Positions 27,153 through 38,200 are shown, counted from the first letter of the stretch. The stretch: 61,611 nucleotides of DNA from an uncultured Eggerthella sp. (GCA_900542525.1 UQNZ01000010.1:1-61611); one strand, 5' to 3'. Notes: generated by a model from the sequence alone, not told the origin. Program-made: numbers and translations.

Positions 27153-27500
27153 ATGTCACTATCGAGGAATCGAGATGTAGCACGCGCAGAACACGTGCAA
27201 AACGGCGAAGGTCATATGTATCGCGATCTGCTCTTGACCGATGAGCAGATTCACGGCGAACTTACCTATGTTTCGAGCATCACGCTTGAGCCAGGCTGCT
27301 CGATCGGCGTGCACACGCACTCAGGCGACAACGAGATGTACTATATCTACGAAGGCACGGGTATCTACACCGACGGCGATGAAACCTACCCTGTTCAAGC
27401 AGGTGATGTGCTGTTCTGCAACGATGGAGAGACTCACGGGATCGCGAACGAGGGCAGCGCTCCCTTGCGCTTTGTTGCCCTTATGCAGGCAACCTCATAG
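27153..27500 (+). CDS. Cupin-domain protein
   Basis: A 115-residue single-domain cupin. The first metal-binding motif is GVHTHSGDNEMYYIYEGTG (His, His, Glu) and the second is GDVLFCNDGETHGIAN (His). The ATG at 27153 is chosen because GGAAGGGG lies about six bases upstream; the reading frame extends further up into the 29-bp repeat but has no start signal there. Such small cupins bind a metal and a small ligand; the substrate is unknown. Confidence 0.85.
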   Translation: MSLSRNRDVARAEHVQNGEGHMYRDLLLTDEQIHGELTYVSSITLEPGCSIGVHTHSGDNEMYYIYEGTGIYTDGDETYPVQAGDVLFCNDGETHGIANEGSAPLRFVALMQATS

Positions 27501-27527
27501 CTCAGGCGCACGATAATGTGCACAAGC

Positions 27528-27570
27528 AAAAGCCACGGTACTGAAGGGTCAGCGCCGTGGCTTTAGTTTT
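27528..27570. terminator. Bidirectional terminator between the cupin and the toxin gene
   Basis: AAAGCCACGG pairs with CCGTGGCTTT around a 16-base loop. AGTTTTG follows on the plus strand; on the minus strand TTGCTTG follows. It sits between two convergent genes. Confidence 0.7.
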
Positions 27571-27584
27571 GCAAGATCGTATGC

Positions 27585-27869
27585 TTACAATTTGGGCAGG
27601 TTGCCATATACCCCTTGCCGATGGCCAACTCGTACGATGTTGATTACGATTTCGTCGTCAAGAATCTGTCCAAGGATTCGATACGAGCCAACACGCCAAC
27701 GCCACCCATTATCCGATCCTTGAATCGGCTTTCCTCCGTGTATTGCGCGGGGATCGATGCAATCGTCCAAATTCTTTTCCACCCAAGACAAGAGCATTGC
27801 GCGCTGTTTCTTCGGAATATTGCGCAAACCCTTTTGAGCTGGTTTGGTCCAACGTACGCGCCAACTCAT
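27585..27869 (-). CDS. RelE/ParE-family toxin
   Basis: A 94-residue basic protein of the RelE/StbE fold: KPAQKGLRNIPKKQRAMLLSWV forms the helical hairpin, and GWRWRVGSYRILGQI plus the closing VRVGHRQGVYG form the sheet with the Arg and His residues typical of mRNA interferases. Its ATG overlaps the antitoxin stop (ATGA), ensuring coupled synthesis. Likely a ribosome-dependent mRNA endonuclease. Confidence 0.9.
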   Translation of the reverse strand: MSWRVRWTKPAQKGLRNIPKKQRAMLLSWVEKNLDDCIDPRAIHGGKPIQGSDNGWRWRVGSYRILGQILDDEIVINIVRVGHRQGVYGNLPKL

Positions 27870-28093
27870 TCAGCCATCATGGCCATACGCTTGACCTCTT
27901 CTGTTGTGCACCATGTGCCGTCGTCTTCCGCTATGGCCTCTTGGTAAGCAAGCAAATCTGCAGCATCCTCGACGTACTCTAAAGCCGCTTCTCGCACAAC
28001 CTCCGAAAAGCTCTTCCCAATAAAGTCGACATACGCCTGAATCCAATCACGCTCTTCCGGAGAAAAACGGATCGCCGTTGAAACCATAGCCAT
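27866..28093 (-). CDS. RelB-type ribbon-helix-helix antitoxin
   Basis: A 75-residue acidic protein. The N-terminus (STAIRFSPEERDWIQAYVDFIGKSFSEVVREAALEYVED) is a ribbon-helix-helix DNA-binding domain; the C-terminal half is an acidic toxin-binding tail. The ATG at 28093 follows GAGGTGG with five bases' spacing. The first gene of the pair, it lies directly downstream of a consensus promoter and a 25-bp operator. Confidence 0.9.
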   Translation of the reverse strand: MAMVSTAIRFSPEERDWIQAYVDFIGKSFSEVVREAALEYVEDAADLLAYQEAIAEDDGTWCTTEEVKRMAMMAE

Positions 28094-28118
28094 GATGCCC
28101 ACCTCATTCGACTTCCCA

Positions 28119-28143
28119 ATCGCACTACGATGTAGTGCGATTA
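28119..28143. promoter_or_regulatory. Operator of the toxin-antitoxin pair
   Basis: A perfect palindrome, AATCGCACTAC and its complement around GAT. It overlaps the downstream edge of the -10 box and covers the expected transcription start, so antitoxin binding would block transcription. Confidence 0.85.
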
Positions 28144-28169
28144 TCTCATGGGCAGATTCACGCGTCAAT
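28141..28169 (-). promoter_or_regulatory. Promoter of the toxin-antitoxin pair
   Basis: TTGACG (28164-28169) and GATAAT (28141-28146) separated by exactly 17 bases on the minus strand, a near-consensus housekeeping promoter. Confidence 0.88.
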
Positions 28170-28311
28170 AAAGGCAATGCGCACATATAATCGCTCCTTC
28201 CGAAACATCTTTAAGCCGATGATTTCAGAAAGACCTTATGAAAAGTTGAAGAATAGCTCACGTTTTTTCGCCCGCGAGCTCACAAAAATTTGAAATGAAG
28301 CTGAAAGAGAC

Positions 28312-29046
28312 CTATTTGCGCTTGAGGCGAGATTTGCGACGCGCAACAGGACGCTGCTTGGCAAAGACAGGATGAAGTTCGATGCGCTGCCCCATCAAAG
28401 GAAAGCGACGCTCAGCAACGAGCGGCATAGGCGTAGCGCCCTTCGGAGATTCGATATGCGCAACAGGCTTCTCGTGAGAAACTGGGTGTACTTCGTCGCG
28501 CTCCTGGGCATGGAATCTTCGCTTCACATTCGGCATAGCAATGCTTAAGGATCCCGAATGCATGGTTGGAAGCGCTTGAGCGGTAAAGCCCACTGTTTGC
28601 GGACAGACGGTATCATTCTGCTTCGATCTTGCTGCTGTTTCACGAGAAACACGAGATGGAGCAGTAGTGTTTTTCAAAGGCTTCAGCTTCGATGTGGGCA
28701 GAGGCGTAGCGGAAAGCGCCACCAAAGATGACAGATTACTGGGTAACGTATCATCGGACGGCTTATCATCCGCCTGGACCGCAGAAAGCGCCTGCACACC
28801 AACCGATTGCTTTTGCAAGCTCACCCGTTGAAGCGGCTGCTTGGTGAGCGTCTGGCCCTGCGTGGTGTGGAGCGGCGCCTTTTTCACTGGCGTTGCCGAA
28901 AGCGACACGCGCTGTGAGCCAGTTGTAACACGCGACGTAGGCAGCGGAGGAATCTCCTGATTAGGAATGGTATTGCGCGGGGCACCAAGGAAGGTGACCG
29001 GCGAATGCAGTTGCGTGTTCAAGAGTGTGTTTCGCGTTTTCGTCAT
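28312..29046 (-). CDS. Basic low-complexity protein (244 residues)
   Basis: A highly basic, Ser/Thr/Pro-rich protein that looks disordered. Short phrases recur: QRVSLSATP, QRVSLQKQS, LVALSATPLPTSK, TAPSRVS. The C-terminus ends RRKSRLKRK. There is no signal peptide, membrane helix or known domain, and no clear ribosome binding site, so the start is uncertain. It could bind nucleic acid or an acidic partner, but no function can be assigned. Confidence 0.5.
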   Translation of the reverse strand: MTKTRNTLLNTQLHSPVTFLGAPRNTIPNQEIPPLPTSRVTTGSQRVSLSATPVKKAPLHTTQGQTLTKQPLQRVSLQKQSVGVQALSAVQADDKPSDDTLPSNLSSLVALSATPLPTSKLKPLKNTTAPSRVSRETAARSKQNDTVCPQTVGFTAQALPTMHSGSLSIAMPNVKRRFHAQERDEVHPVSHEKPVAHIESPKGATPMPLVAERRFPLMGQRIELHPVFAKQRPVARRKSRLKRK

Positions 29047-29182
29047 ATCAGCAGATTATCAGGGACGCCGCCCTGCCTGTCGCACGCTCGAGAAACACAC
29101 AGATTATTCGCATACGTGCTTGGACGAAATTCGCTCGTTTTGAACTGGAAGCACATCAAGAACAGGTGTGCGAAGATGCCAG

Positions 29183-32100
29183 TTATTTAGATTCGGAGTC
29201 CTCTTGAGAAGCTGATTCAGCGTCTGCTGATGCTGCATCTGGCTCGCTGGCGGGTTCTGTCGGTGCGGACGCAGAAGGTTCTATGCCAGCCGGAATATCC
29301 GTTCCTGAGCTTGCACCCATCTTGGGAGCAGATGGCTCTTCAGATTCGCTCTCAGCTACCTCTCCAAGCATTTCTTGCTCATGTTCAAGAGCTGGATCTT
29401 CTCCAGATGCCGCAGCCCAGGAAGTGGGGGTGCTGGCATCCGGCGAGGGGGTTGAGGCAGTTGGAGGCTCGTCTGTGAGAGCGCTCGAGGTTGTAAGAGC
29501 TTCAGCGGTTGAAGCAGCATCCGAGGGAGCAGACTCTTCCGCAGGCGCAGCATCCGAGGGCGTAGGCTCATCCGCGAGCGCAGCAGCATCCGCAGAAGAC
29601 GACGAACGACCGGGTAGCTTGTCATCTTTTGTGCGAGGCTTGCGCGATACCGAGAACTTGTGTGGCTTGTACTGCATCGCCTTCTCGGGCAAGAGCGGGC
29701 GCGAGAACAGGAAGCCTTGCACCACGTCGCAATCAAGCTCGCAGCACTTCTCGAACTGCTCGACGGTCTCAATACCCTCCACAACAACGAGCTTGTTCGC
29801 CTCATGCGCCAGTCGCACGAAGTCCGCGAGCACCTCTTCGTCGCTCGCAAGCAGGCTCGCGGTAAGCGAGCGATCGATCTTCACCACGTCGGCTGGCACT
29901 TTCACGATGCGCGAGATCGAGGCATACCCCACCCCGAAGCCATCGATGGCAATGCCGAAGCCCGCGCCCTGCAGCTTCTCCACGAAATCGGCGGCCTTCT
30001 CCTTGTTGTTCAAGAAAAGGTCGTCTTTGATGTCGATGCGAATGAGCTTGCGTGCCACTTCGTATTCATCCAACAGCTCTGCCGTGTAGTCCACGAAGTG
30101 ATCGTCGCGGATCTTGCCGTAGGAGTAGTTAATCGAAATGGGCCTCATACGGCGCTTGCGCTTCTTCCACGTTGCCAGCTGTTGCACGACCTTGCGCGTG
30201 ACCTGACGGTCGATCTCCACGATCTGGCCGTTCATCTCAGCCACGGGGATGAACTGTTCGGGCGGATAGGCATCGCCACGCAAACGCACGAGCGCCTCGT
30301 AGCCCACCACCTCGTTCGAAGCGATCTCGATCTGCGGCTGATAGAGCACGATCAGATCGTCATTGGCAAGCGCGTCACTCAATAGCGCGGTGATCTGGAG
30401 CTTGTTATCCTCGGCCTTACGCATATCCTTGTCGTAGAAGATGACCTTATCGGTCTTACCCGATTCCTCAGCCTGGTGAACCGCCAGGTCAGCACCGGCA
30501 ACCATCTCTTCGATGGAGGTACCGTGCTCGCGGTTGAACACAGCGATCAACTCATCGAAGACGATCGGGCTCCCTTGCACCATGACTGTCTGGTTGAGCA
30601 CGCGCTCAAGTTCGGCCAGCGAACCCGAACCACGCTTAAGGGCAGAACCGAAACCAACGATGAAGCTGTCGCGGTTGGGGCGCACCAGGAAGGTCTTCTC
30701 CAAAGCATCAAGATGTTTCGCAAGCACCTTGATGGCCTCATCCACCACACTTGAGCCTCGGGTCTCTTCAAGCGCGTCCAAATTCGTGAATGCCACTTCA
30801 GCGATCGAGCGTACACGTTTCGCGGCATCGCTACTGGCATAGGCTGTAAGCCACTGCATATTCGGCATGCTGGTCAGATCATCGGTATAGAAACGCTGCT
30901 CAAGCGTATTACGCTGTGATACCACTTCGGCCATTTCCTTGGCTGTACGGCGATAGCCCAAGAAAGCGAAAGCGATGATGCAGGCAATACCCAACACCAG
31001 AAGCGTGAGAGGCCAGATAACAGGACGCAGCGCGTCGAAGGAAAAGCCGCTCTGGTTGAGCATCGTAGCGCTGGCTGGCACCGCCGCAGCAGAAATGCCG
31101 TGCTCAGCAATGGAATGCGAATCGAACACCGTGCTTGTGCTCTCGAAGGTCTCGAGCGGAATATCGGATGTGCTCGTGCCGTTCAGCACCATGACCACGA
31201 TCTCGCCCGCCCGCTGGCCAGCTCGCTCGTAGTCCACGAAGTTCGACGCCGTGAAGCCTTCGCCCACACCGCCGAAACCGATCGCATAGACAGGTTGCGT
31301 GGCTGCCTGCGAAATGTAGTAAGCCGTCTGCGCCGCTCGATACGCATTGCCAGAAGCATCCGCGTGCGCGCCCAGATACACCACGAGCGTCGAATCATCT
31401 GCCGCCGAAACCTTCGTACCCAGATCGGCGCGCGAAAGAGTCGAGGCGTTCACGTAGTCCACCGGCAGGCCTGCGAACACCACGCTCTCTGCGCTAACCG
31501 CGCCGCCTTCGCTTTGGCTTGCAGCCTCTTCGAACTGCGCACGAGCGCCCAAGCCCGCGGCTGTGTTATCGGTTATGACGAGCATGTGCGTGGCTTCGGG
31601 GTTCATCTTCGAAGCAACCTCCACCATGCCAGCAGCATCGCAGCGCTCCATGAGTCCCGTGGCATATCCCAGTTCGAAGGCGTGTTGCGCATGTGACACA
31701 TCATCCACCCCAACGAACACCACGGGCGTTTTCGGGAAAAACGAATCGTGAAGAGCCTCGACGTAGTAGAGCGCATCGTCGTCGATGCAGACGATGGCCG
31801 CATATTCACCGTGGTCGCGCAGCTTCTTCGCAAGCGCGCTGCCCCAATCGCTGCCTGAGAGCGCCGCGCCATACGCAGAAGCACCACTTACGTTCTTGCT
31901 TGCGGAAAGCGCTGCGACATCCAGGTATTCGACATCCACACCCACGGAGCTGCGCTCAAGAAGATCCACCACGCCATCGCGCTGAAGCTTGGTTGCAGCA
32001 TCGGAATCGTCGTGGGAAGCGACGACAAGCACATCGGCACGCGATTCGGTCTGCACCACGCCCGCAGCCACCTGCTGATTGCGCGAAAGCTGCTCGGTAG

Positions 32101-32215
32101 TGCTCGAGATCATAGAGATGGCCAGGGCAATAAGGACGCAGGCGACCACGAGAAGCGCCGCGCGCACCACGCGATACCTCTTGCTCTCTAAAAGGCTTTC
32201 AATGAAACTGTGCAT
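29183..32215 (-). CDS. Membrane protein with periplasmic-binding-like sensor, degenerate GGDEF and EAL domains
   Basis: A 1010-residue protein. A helix at about 18-38 is followed by an extracellular domain of about 360 residues resembling ABC substrate-binding (LacI/XylF-like) folds (VLVVASHDDSDAATKLQRDG, TPVVFVGVDD, HMLVITDNTAAG), then a second helix at about 399-424. The GGDEF region is degenerate (PNRDSFIVGF at the active-site loop), so no cyclase activity is expected. The EAL domain keeps YEALVRL (about 639), VKIDRSL and EGIETVEQ, but the usual DDFG reads DGFG (about 757) and ELTE reads DIKD. Residues from about 864 form an acidic Ser/Ala/Pro/Glu tail that begins with DKLPGRSSS encoded by the 29-bp repeat. 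Probably a c-di-GMP receptor or weak phosphodiesterase. Confidence 0.88.
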   Translation of the reverse strand: MHSFIESLLESKRYRVVRAALLVVACVLIALAISMISSTTEQLSRNQQVAAGVVQTESRADVLVVASHDDSDAATKLQRDGVVDLLERSSVGVDVEYLDVAALSASKNVSGASAYGAALSGSDWGSALAKKLRDHGEYAAIVCIDDDALYYVEALHDSFFPKTPVVFVGVDDVSHAQHAFELGYATGLMERCDAAGMVEVASKMNPEATHMLVITDNTAAGLGARAQFEEAASQSEGGAVSAESVVFAGLPVDYVNASTLSRADLGTKVSAADDSTLVVYLGAHADASGNAYRAAQTAYYISQAATQPVYAIGFGGVGEGFTASNFVDYERAGQRAGEIVVMVLNGTSTSDIPLETFESTSTVFDSHSIAEHGISAAAVPASATMLNQSGFSFDALRPVIWPLTLLVLGIACIIAFAFLGYRRTAKEMAEVVSQRNTLEQRFYTDDLTSMPNMQWLTAYASSDAAKRVRSIAEVAFTNLDALEETRGSSVVDEAIKVLAKHLDALEKTFLVRPNRDSFIVGFGSALKRGSGSLAELERVLNQTVMVQGSPIVFDELIAVFNREHGTSIEEMVAGADLAVHQAEESGKTDKVIFYDKDMRKAEDNKLQITALLSDALANDDLIVLYQPQIEIASNEVVGYEALVRLRGDAYPPEQFIPVAEMNGQIVEIDRQVTRKVVQQLATWKKRKRRMRPISINYSYGKIRDDHFVDYTAELLDEYEVARKLIRIDIKDDLFLNNKEKAADFVEKLQGAGFGIAIDGFGVGYASISRIVKVPADVVKIDRSLTASLLASDEEVLADFVRLAHEANKLVVVEGIETVEQFEKCCELDCDVVQGFLFSRPLLPEKAMQYKPHKFSVSRKPRTKDDKLPGRSSSSADAAALADEPTPSDAAPAEESAPSDAASTAEALTTSSALTDEPPTASTPSPDASTPTSWAAASGEDPALEHEQEMLGEVAESESEEPSAPKMGASSGTDIPAGIEPSASAPTEPASEPDAASADAESASQEDSESK
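29598..29626 (-). repeat. 29-bp palindromic repeat, copy 2 (inside a gene)
   Basis: In minus orientation inside the EAL protein gene, where it encodes DDKLPGRSSS at the join between the EAL domain and the acidic tail. Two or three bases differ from copy 7; the rare-looking CTA leucine codon is shared. Confidence 0.82.
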
Positions 32216-32217
32216 CT

Positions 32218-35200
32218 TTACTCCTTAGTGAATGGTTCACTTAAGGAGCGGAGGGCGCGACGACGCGCGAGCGATGTCGAGACTGCCCCTGCAACACCTG
32301 CCGCAAGTGCGATCACGCCTGCAGCAGTAGCCACCGATCCAATAGCACGCGTGATCTCTGCGGAGGTCACACCCGCAGCGCCATCACCGATCCCTGCGAG
32401 CGCTTCCGTGCTCATGGTGATGAATGGCTCGACCGTGGGCAGCACGCCCATGATCGGCACGAAGCTCAAGATGTTCCCAACGTTACCTAACGCATCGGTG
32501 AAGCCCAAGAGCGCGCTCATATCAGCTTCCGCGCTCTGATCTTCAGCAGGCGCGGCAGTGCTGGTAGAAGCCGCATTTGCAATGACCGCTTGAGAAGCGC
32601 CCACAACCGGGGTGCGGTTCGCACTCGCAGAAGACTCGGGCGTCTCCACAACAGGCTGAGAAGGCCTTGGCGTGGGCGTTACCGGCGCTACCGGTTCGAT
32701 AGGCGTATTCGGAACATCCGGCTCTTCTACAGGCGCTGCGGTATTCCAGAGCGCGTAAAGCTTGATCCCCGCACCATTGGCGTCTTCGATCGATGAGGTG
32801 CGCACCATAGAACGCAGCAACTGTTCAGAGAGCAGCTCGCCTTCATGCACCGAAACTCCCGTGCCAGAAGCATTGGTGTTCCAGCAGAGGAACTCGTATC
32901 CTTCCTTCTTGGGCGCAGCAGTGCTCAAGAGCGGATCATCACTCCCGAACGTGGCTTGCGTGGACACAACAGCGCCACCCAAGCTGCCGCCGTTGCCGTC
33001 GTAGTCAAGCACATAATCATTGCACTTAAAATTCGCAATGAAGCTCACCGGCCTATAGCAACCTGTAAGATCGGAATGCGCAACGTCCTTCACGATCAAG
33101 TAGTCGAGCGCGGCCTTGTCACATACGGGAATAGGCTCAGTGCCATCGGGGGTTTCGATGGTCCAACCGATGAAGTGGTAGCCGATATCGGGCGTTGCCG
33201 CTGCACCATCCACCTCTTCGCTGGTGGGCTGACCATTCTTATCGAACTTGAAGCCAGTTGAAGAGGAGATCATGTCCGATCCATACGAAACAGAACCGCC
33301 CACGCCTGCTGTATATGTGATCCGAACTGGGTCATCGCTCACCGCGGGAGGTTCAGGATCAGTTACCGTGCTATCACTTGGTTCATCTGGGGTTATAGAA
33401 GAACCATCTGAGTTTTCCACATTGGGGTCAACGGGCGCCAAAACGCTTGTACAGACCGTTATCGAGTCCTCGGAAGGTCCCTCTTGCAGCGCCGCGCCCG
33501 CACTATCCTGCCGCGCTTCGTTTTCCACAAGCGCGCAGCCGCTGATGAAGGGCAGGTTTTCACTCGCGCACCTGTTCGAGAGCGTCTCGAGCGAAGAATC
33601 GGGCATATTCACCAGTGTTGCGTAAGCCGATGAACGCGAGCGAGGGTTATCGAAGGGTGTCTCGCTCGGAGCGTTCGTAGAGGGATCATCGGAAGCAGGG
33701 CTTTGGCCTTGCGCATCTGCAGGCGCGCTCCCTACGCGTGTAGCAGACGTTGTGCCATACACAGTGCCAGCCGAAGCTGAAGTGCCCGCGAGCATTCCCG
33801 ATGTATCAGAAGCGGTAAGGCGTGAAGCGACATCAGCGCTGCCCACCGCAGAAGCATTCAAACTTGAAATCGTGAGCACCGCTTCGCTCTTCGCTGCACT
33901 CTCGGCTACGCCACCAAGCCCTGCATCAGCAGAAGACTCAGTCGGTGCAGCCTGCGTGCCAGCGCCGGCGCTAGCAGAGACAGAAGCGGCAGAACTGAAC
34001 GCAGAACCAGAAGTGCGCGAAGTAGCGGAGTACGTTACCGTGCCCGTCTTCGAAGAGGTCTGCTTCTTGCTCAAGGCATACATGCTTGCCTGGTGAACAT
34101 GAGCGTTGCTATAGGTCACGCTTGCAGTGTGATGCTCTGCTGCAATGCGCGTTGAGAAGCTCTCGCCAGAGCCAGAAGTGCTCTCCTGGGGTGCCGCGCT
34201 TGCCGAAGATGAAGCGCGGGAGGTCGAATTCGTGCTCGAAGATGCCGCGGAAGACGACTTCACGCTTGAATTCGTGCTCTGTTTGCTCGATTGAGTGGCA
34301 CTAGACTTAAAAGACCCCGTCTTGGTTGTGGCGGGGTCGGTTGAGTGCTGCGTTTGAGATTGAGTTGTAATGCGCTCGGCAGTTCCGGATCCAGGATCGC
34401 TCGCCGCTAACGCAAGCCCTGGCGCGAACGCTACGCTTGCCGCAAGAGCAAAGACTGCAAAGGCTGCAACAAATGCCCTACGAACATGCACACCCACAAC
34501 TCGCCCACTTCCCTGGCCCAGAATAGGAGCCATAGAAGAAATAGAGGCAGAATCAGTAAGAACATCCTTGGAAGCGAAACGATCAGCGAGAGCAGAGAAC
34601 GCCCCCTTAGACAAAAAAAGACCGGAGGTAGTATGTGCAATCGCAGCGCATGCGAGGCCGCCATCGGCAGGGTTGGTCTCGCATGAACTGCTCACGTTCC
34701 TCATACCTCGGAGAGTAACAGGATCGAAAAGACGAACAGCGCCTGGGGTGCAGACGCTGTTGTTGTTCATGTTGTCAGTAGCCTTGAAGCCCTTGTGAGG
34801 AGTGAAATCGTCTCCATCCTCGTCCTCTTCATTGCGGCGGCGAAGCGCCAGCACCAGGATCACGAGCGCGAGTCCAGCTACGAGAGCGATCAGCCAGCCG
34901 AAGTCTGCATCGCCAGTCTTCGGGAGAACCGAGCCGCCGAGCTCAGGCTCAACAACTTCCTCGGTCTCATAGAGTGCGTCGATCTCGATCGGGCCAACAA
35001 TCTCCGGCAGATCTGCCAGATCCCAAACAATGCCCTCGATCGTCTCGCCCGTCTCAGCGTCGGTCATCGTGTACTTCCAACCCTGGAAGGTGGAACCCTT
35101 CTTCGGGGTCTGCTTGATGCTTGCGATCCACTCAGGATCGAGGGTGTTGCCCCACTCGACCTCAGTCTTGCCGCCCTTAACATCAGCCACATCGTCGCCG

Positions 35201-38200
35201 CGGCCATTGACGATCACCTTGTAGGAGTTGACCTTCCACTGTGCGTAGAGCGTCATGCCCTCTTCCGGCATCGTCAGGTTCTGACCCAGCTTGTAGGTGG
35301 TGCCAGATCCGTCAGGCTCGGTGTTCCAAGAAACCAGCGTGTAGTGCGGCATCTTGACGCCCGTGCCATTGTGGAGCTTGGTGCTCAGACCATGAGTCTG
35401 GCTGGTCGGCGGAATCTCGCCCTCGCCACCATTCACATCGTAGTTGATGGTGACGGTGGGGTTCTTCTCGAACACTGCGCGGTAGGTCGCAGCAACCAGG
35501 CGGCCATCAGCCGTAGGCTCGAGAACGTAGAACTCGTTATTGGTGCCCGTGCTGCCGCTGTCCTTGGTATCCCAATCGTTCTCGTCAATACCGATGGTAC
35601 GTGTGTTGCCCGGTACGAGCTCCCAGCGAACGAAGTGGTAACCCGGCTTAGCCGTTGCCACCGAGTGGAGGCGGTTGCCCGCGGAGGAGCCTTCGCCCAT
35701 AGGCAGGCCGGTAACAGCGCTCACGTAGTCAACAACACGGTCGATCGTACCGCCATCGGTGTGGATGTAGTCGATCTTGATCATGAGTTCCTTCCACATT
35801 GCGTAGAGGGTGATCTCGTTCTGAGCAACCTTCGGATCGATCGCGTTAGACATTTCAAGGTACTTGGTCAGATCGGTGATGGTAAGACCGCTGCCATCGC
35901 GAGCAGTGTTCCAACCAGCGAACTCATAACCATTCGGTGCGGCGTCGAGCTCTTCATCGCTGAAGAGGTTGAAGCCATCCTGCGTCCACTTCACGTTCTC
36001 GATCGGATCCGGGGTGAACGGATTGCGATGATCGGGAACAGGCTTCAGCAGGCCGGTGTTCACATTCTTATCGTTGTTCAGGTCGTAGATGACCTTGTAG
36101 AAGTCATTCTCAGTCCAGATGGCGTAGAGGGTGAGGCCGCGCTCCATAAGAGCAACATCGTCATAGCCTGCGCCCAGCAGCGCCTCAGCCAGCTGGCTGT
36201 AGGTCATGGTCTCATCGAGCCATGCGCCCGAGCCGTCAGCTGCGGTGTTCCAGCGGTTCGGCATGCTGCCCAGGGTGTAACCCATCTTGGTGGGCAGGTC
36301 TGCCGGCTGGAAGCCTGCGATAACGCTGGAGAGATCCATGCCGCCCACGGTCACGGTCTCGTGACCAGTGTTAGCGTTCCAGATGATCTTGTAGTCGTTC
36401 AGCAGGGTGTAGACCACGCGTGCGATGTTCTCGCCATCGACCAGGGTGATGGTGACCAGGCTGTCGCCCGCGTTGAACTGGTAACCTGCAGGACGTTTGC
36501 CCGAGATCAGGTCGCCCGGTACGTTGAAGGTGGAACCTGCAACGCCCACGCCCGTGATGGTCTCGTCCATGTTCATGTCAACTTCGCCGTTGCCATCGTT
36601 CTGGAAGAACTTGATGATCACGTCGTTGATCTTCTTCCACTGAGCAGTCAGCGTCACGTCTGCCAGAGGCATCTGGAAGCTGTTGCCCGGCAACGGAACC
36701 ATGTTGCTCGAGCCATTTTCGTTCCAGCTCATGATCCAGCCAGCGAACTGCATGCCATCAAGCGCAACGCCTGGGATGTTCACGGTAGAGCCAGCAACGG
36801 CGGTCGGGTAACCCGGCAGGCCGGTCCAGCTTGCATCCACGCCAGCGTCGTTCTGGCCGAGGATGTATTCGATCTTGAACGGAACGTTGCTGTAGTAGAG
36901 CTTCAAGGTAGTGGAACCATCAGCCTTGACGGTGTCCATCAGACGCTGGCCATACACGCCATCGTCGAACTTGTAACCCTTCAGCATATCCGGATCGGTG
37001 ATCAGGTACTGATATGCATGGTTGTTCGGATCGAGCACGCTTGCGGTGTCACCTGTCATCATGTGGGTGCAGGTGTCGGTCTTCTTCAGCGTATACTCGC
37101 CGTCGGGACCCTGGAAGTAATGCTCGATCTTGAAGCTGTTGAAGTCAGAGATGAACTTCGCATAGTAGGTTGCAGAGACCCATGCCTGACCCGGCAGACA
37201 CATCGGAACGAGGTGCGTGCCACCATCGAGCGTCGGCTCTTCCCAGGTCGGATCGACCGGGATGGTGCAGTCAGGATCAGTGTACCAACCGTCGAAGTAG
37301 TAACCAGCGCCCGGCATTGCGACCGAACCATTGGCGCGCAGGCCAGTGTCAGCCGTGATGTTCTCTACATTAGTAGAGATGGTGCCGAGGCCCGCAGAGC
37401 CGTTGCCGATCGCATAGTGGATCTGGAGGCTCTGGAAGTCCCAAACCGGAACCAGGGTAACCGCATGAGCAGGCATCTTGAAGGTGCCGCCCGGCAGAAC
37501 AACCTGGCCGAGCTCGATGTCGTCGATGATGCCATCGCCATTGTCGGTCCAGATGGCCCAGCCCTTCAGCTGGTGACCTTCCTTGGCCACATCAGCGCGG
37601 CCGAGAACCGTTACGGTAGAGCCCGTGGTCGGACGTGGGGTCATGTGGTAATCGCCCGTGCCGCCGCCCATGACGCCGCCTGGCGTCCAGGTGCTGGCCG
37701 GGGTCTTGTTGTCGAGCTTGAAGACAACGTCGAATTCCATCGCATCCCAGAGGGCGGTGAAGTTGACATCGGAAGTAACCAGGAAGTCCATGTCAGCAGC
37801 GGTGCCCGTGATTCCTGCCGGAGCAGTCGCACCCGGAGCGAGGCAATAGAAGTTCTGGCCGTCGCGCGTCCAGGACCAGCCGAGGAACTTATAACCTGCA
37901 GCAGCTGGAGCGTTCATGGTCACATCGGTGCCGCCGATCATCAGCGGGAATTCGTTGACGTTCTTGGTACCCGTGGGGATGTCGTCGCCAGCAACAATCA
38001 TGCTGGTGAAGCCCGTGCCGCCATGAGCACCCGGATGGTAGATGACCGCGAAGGTCTGCTTGAAGACCGCCGTGAAGGTCATGTCCTGGTTGATCACGAT
38101 CGAATCAGGATCGCGCGTGGTCTTAGTCGTGCCATCAGCCGGGTCGGTGTAAGACCAACCAGCGAAGGAGTAACCAGTATTCGGGGTAACGCGGATGTTG

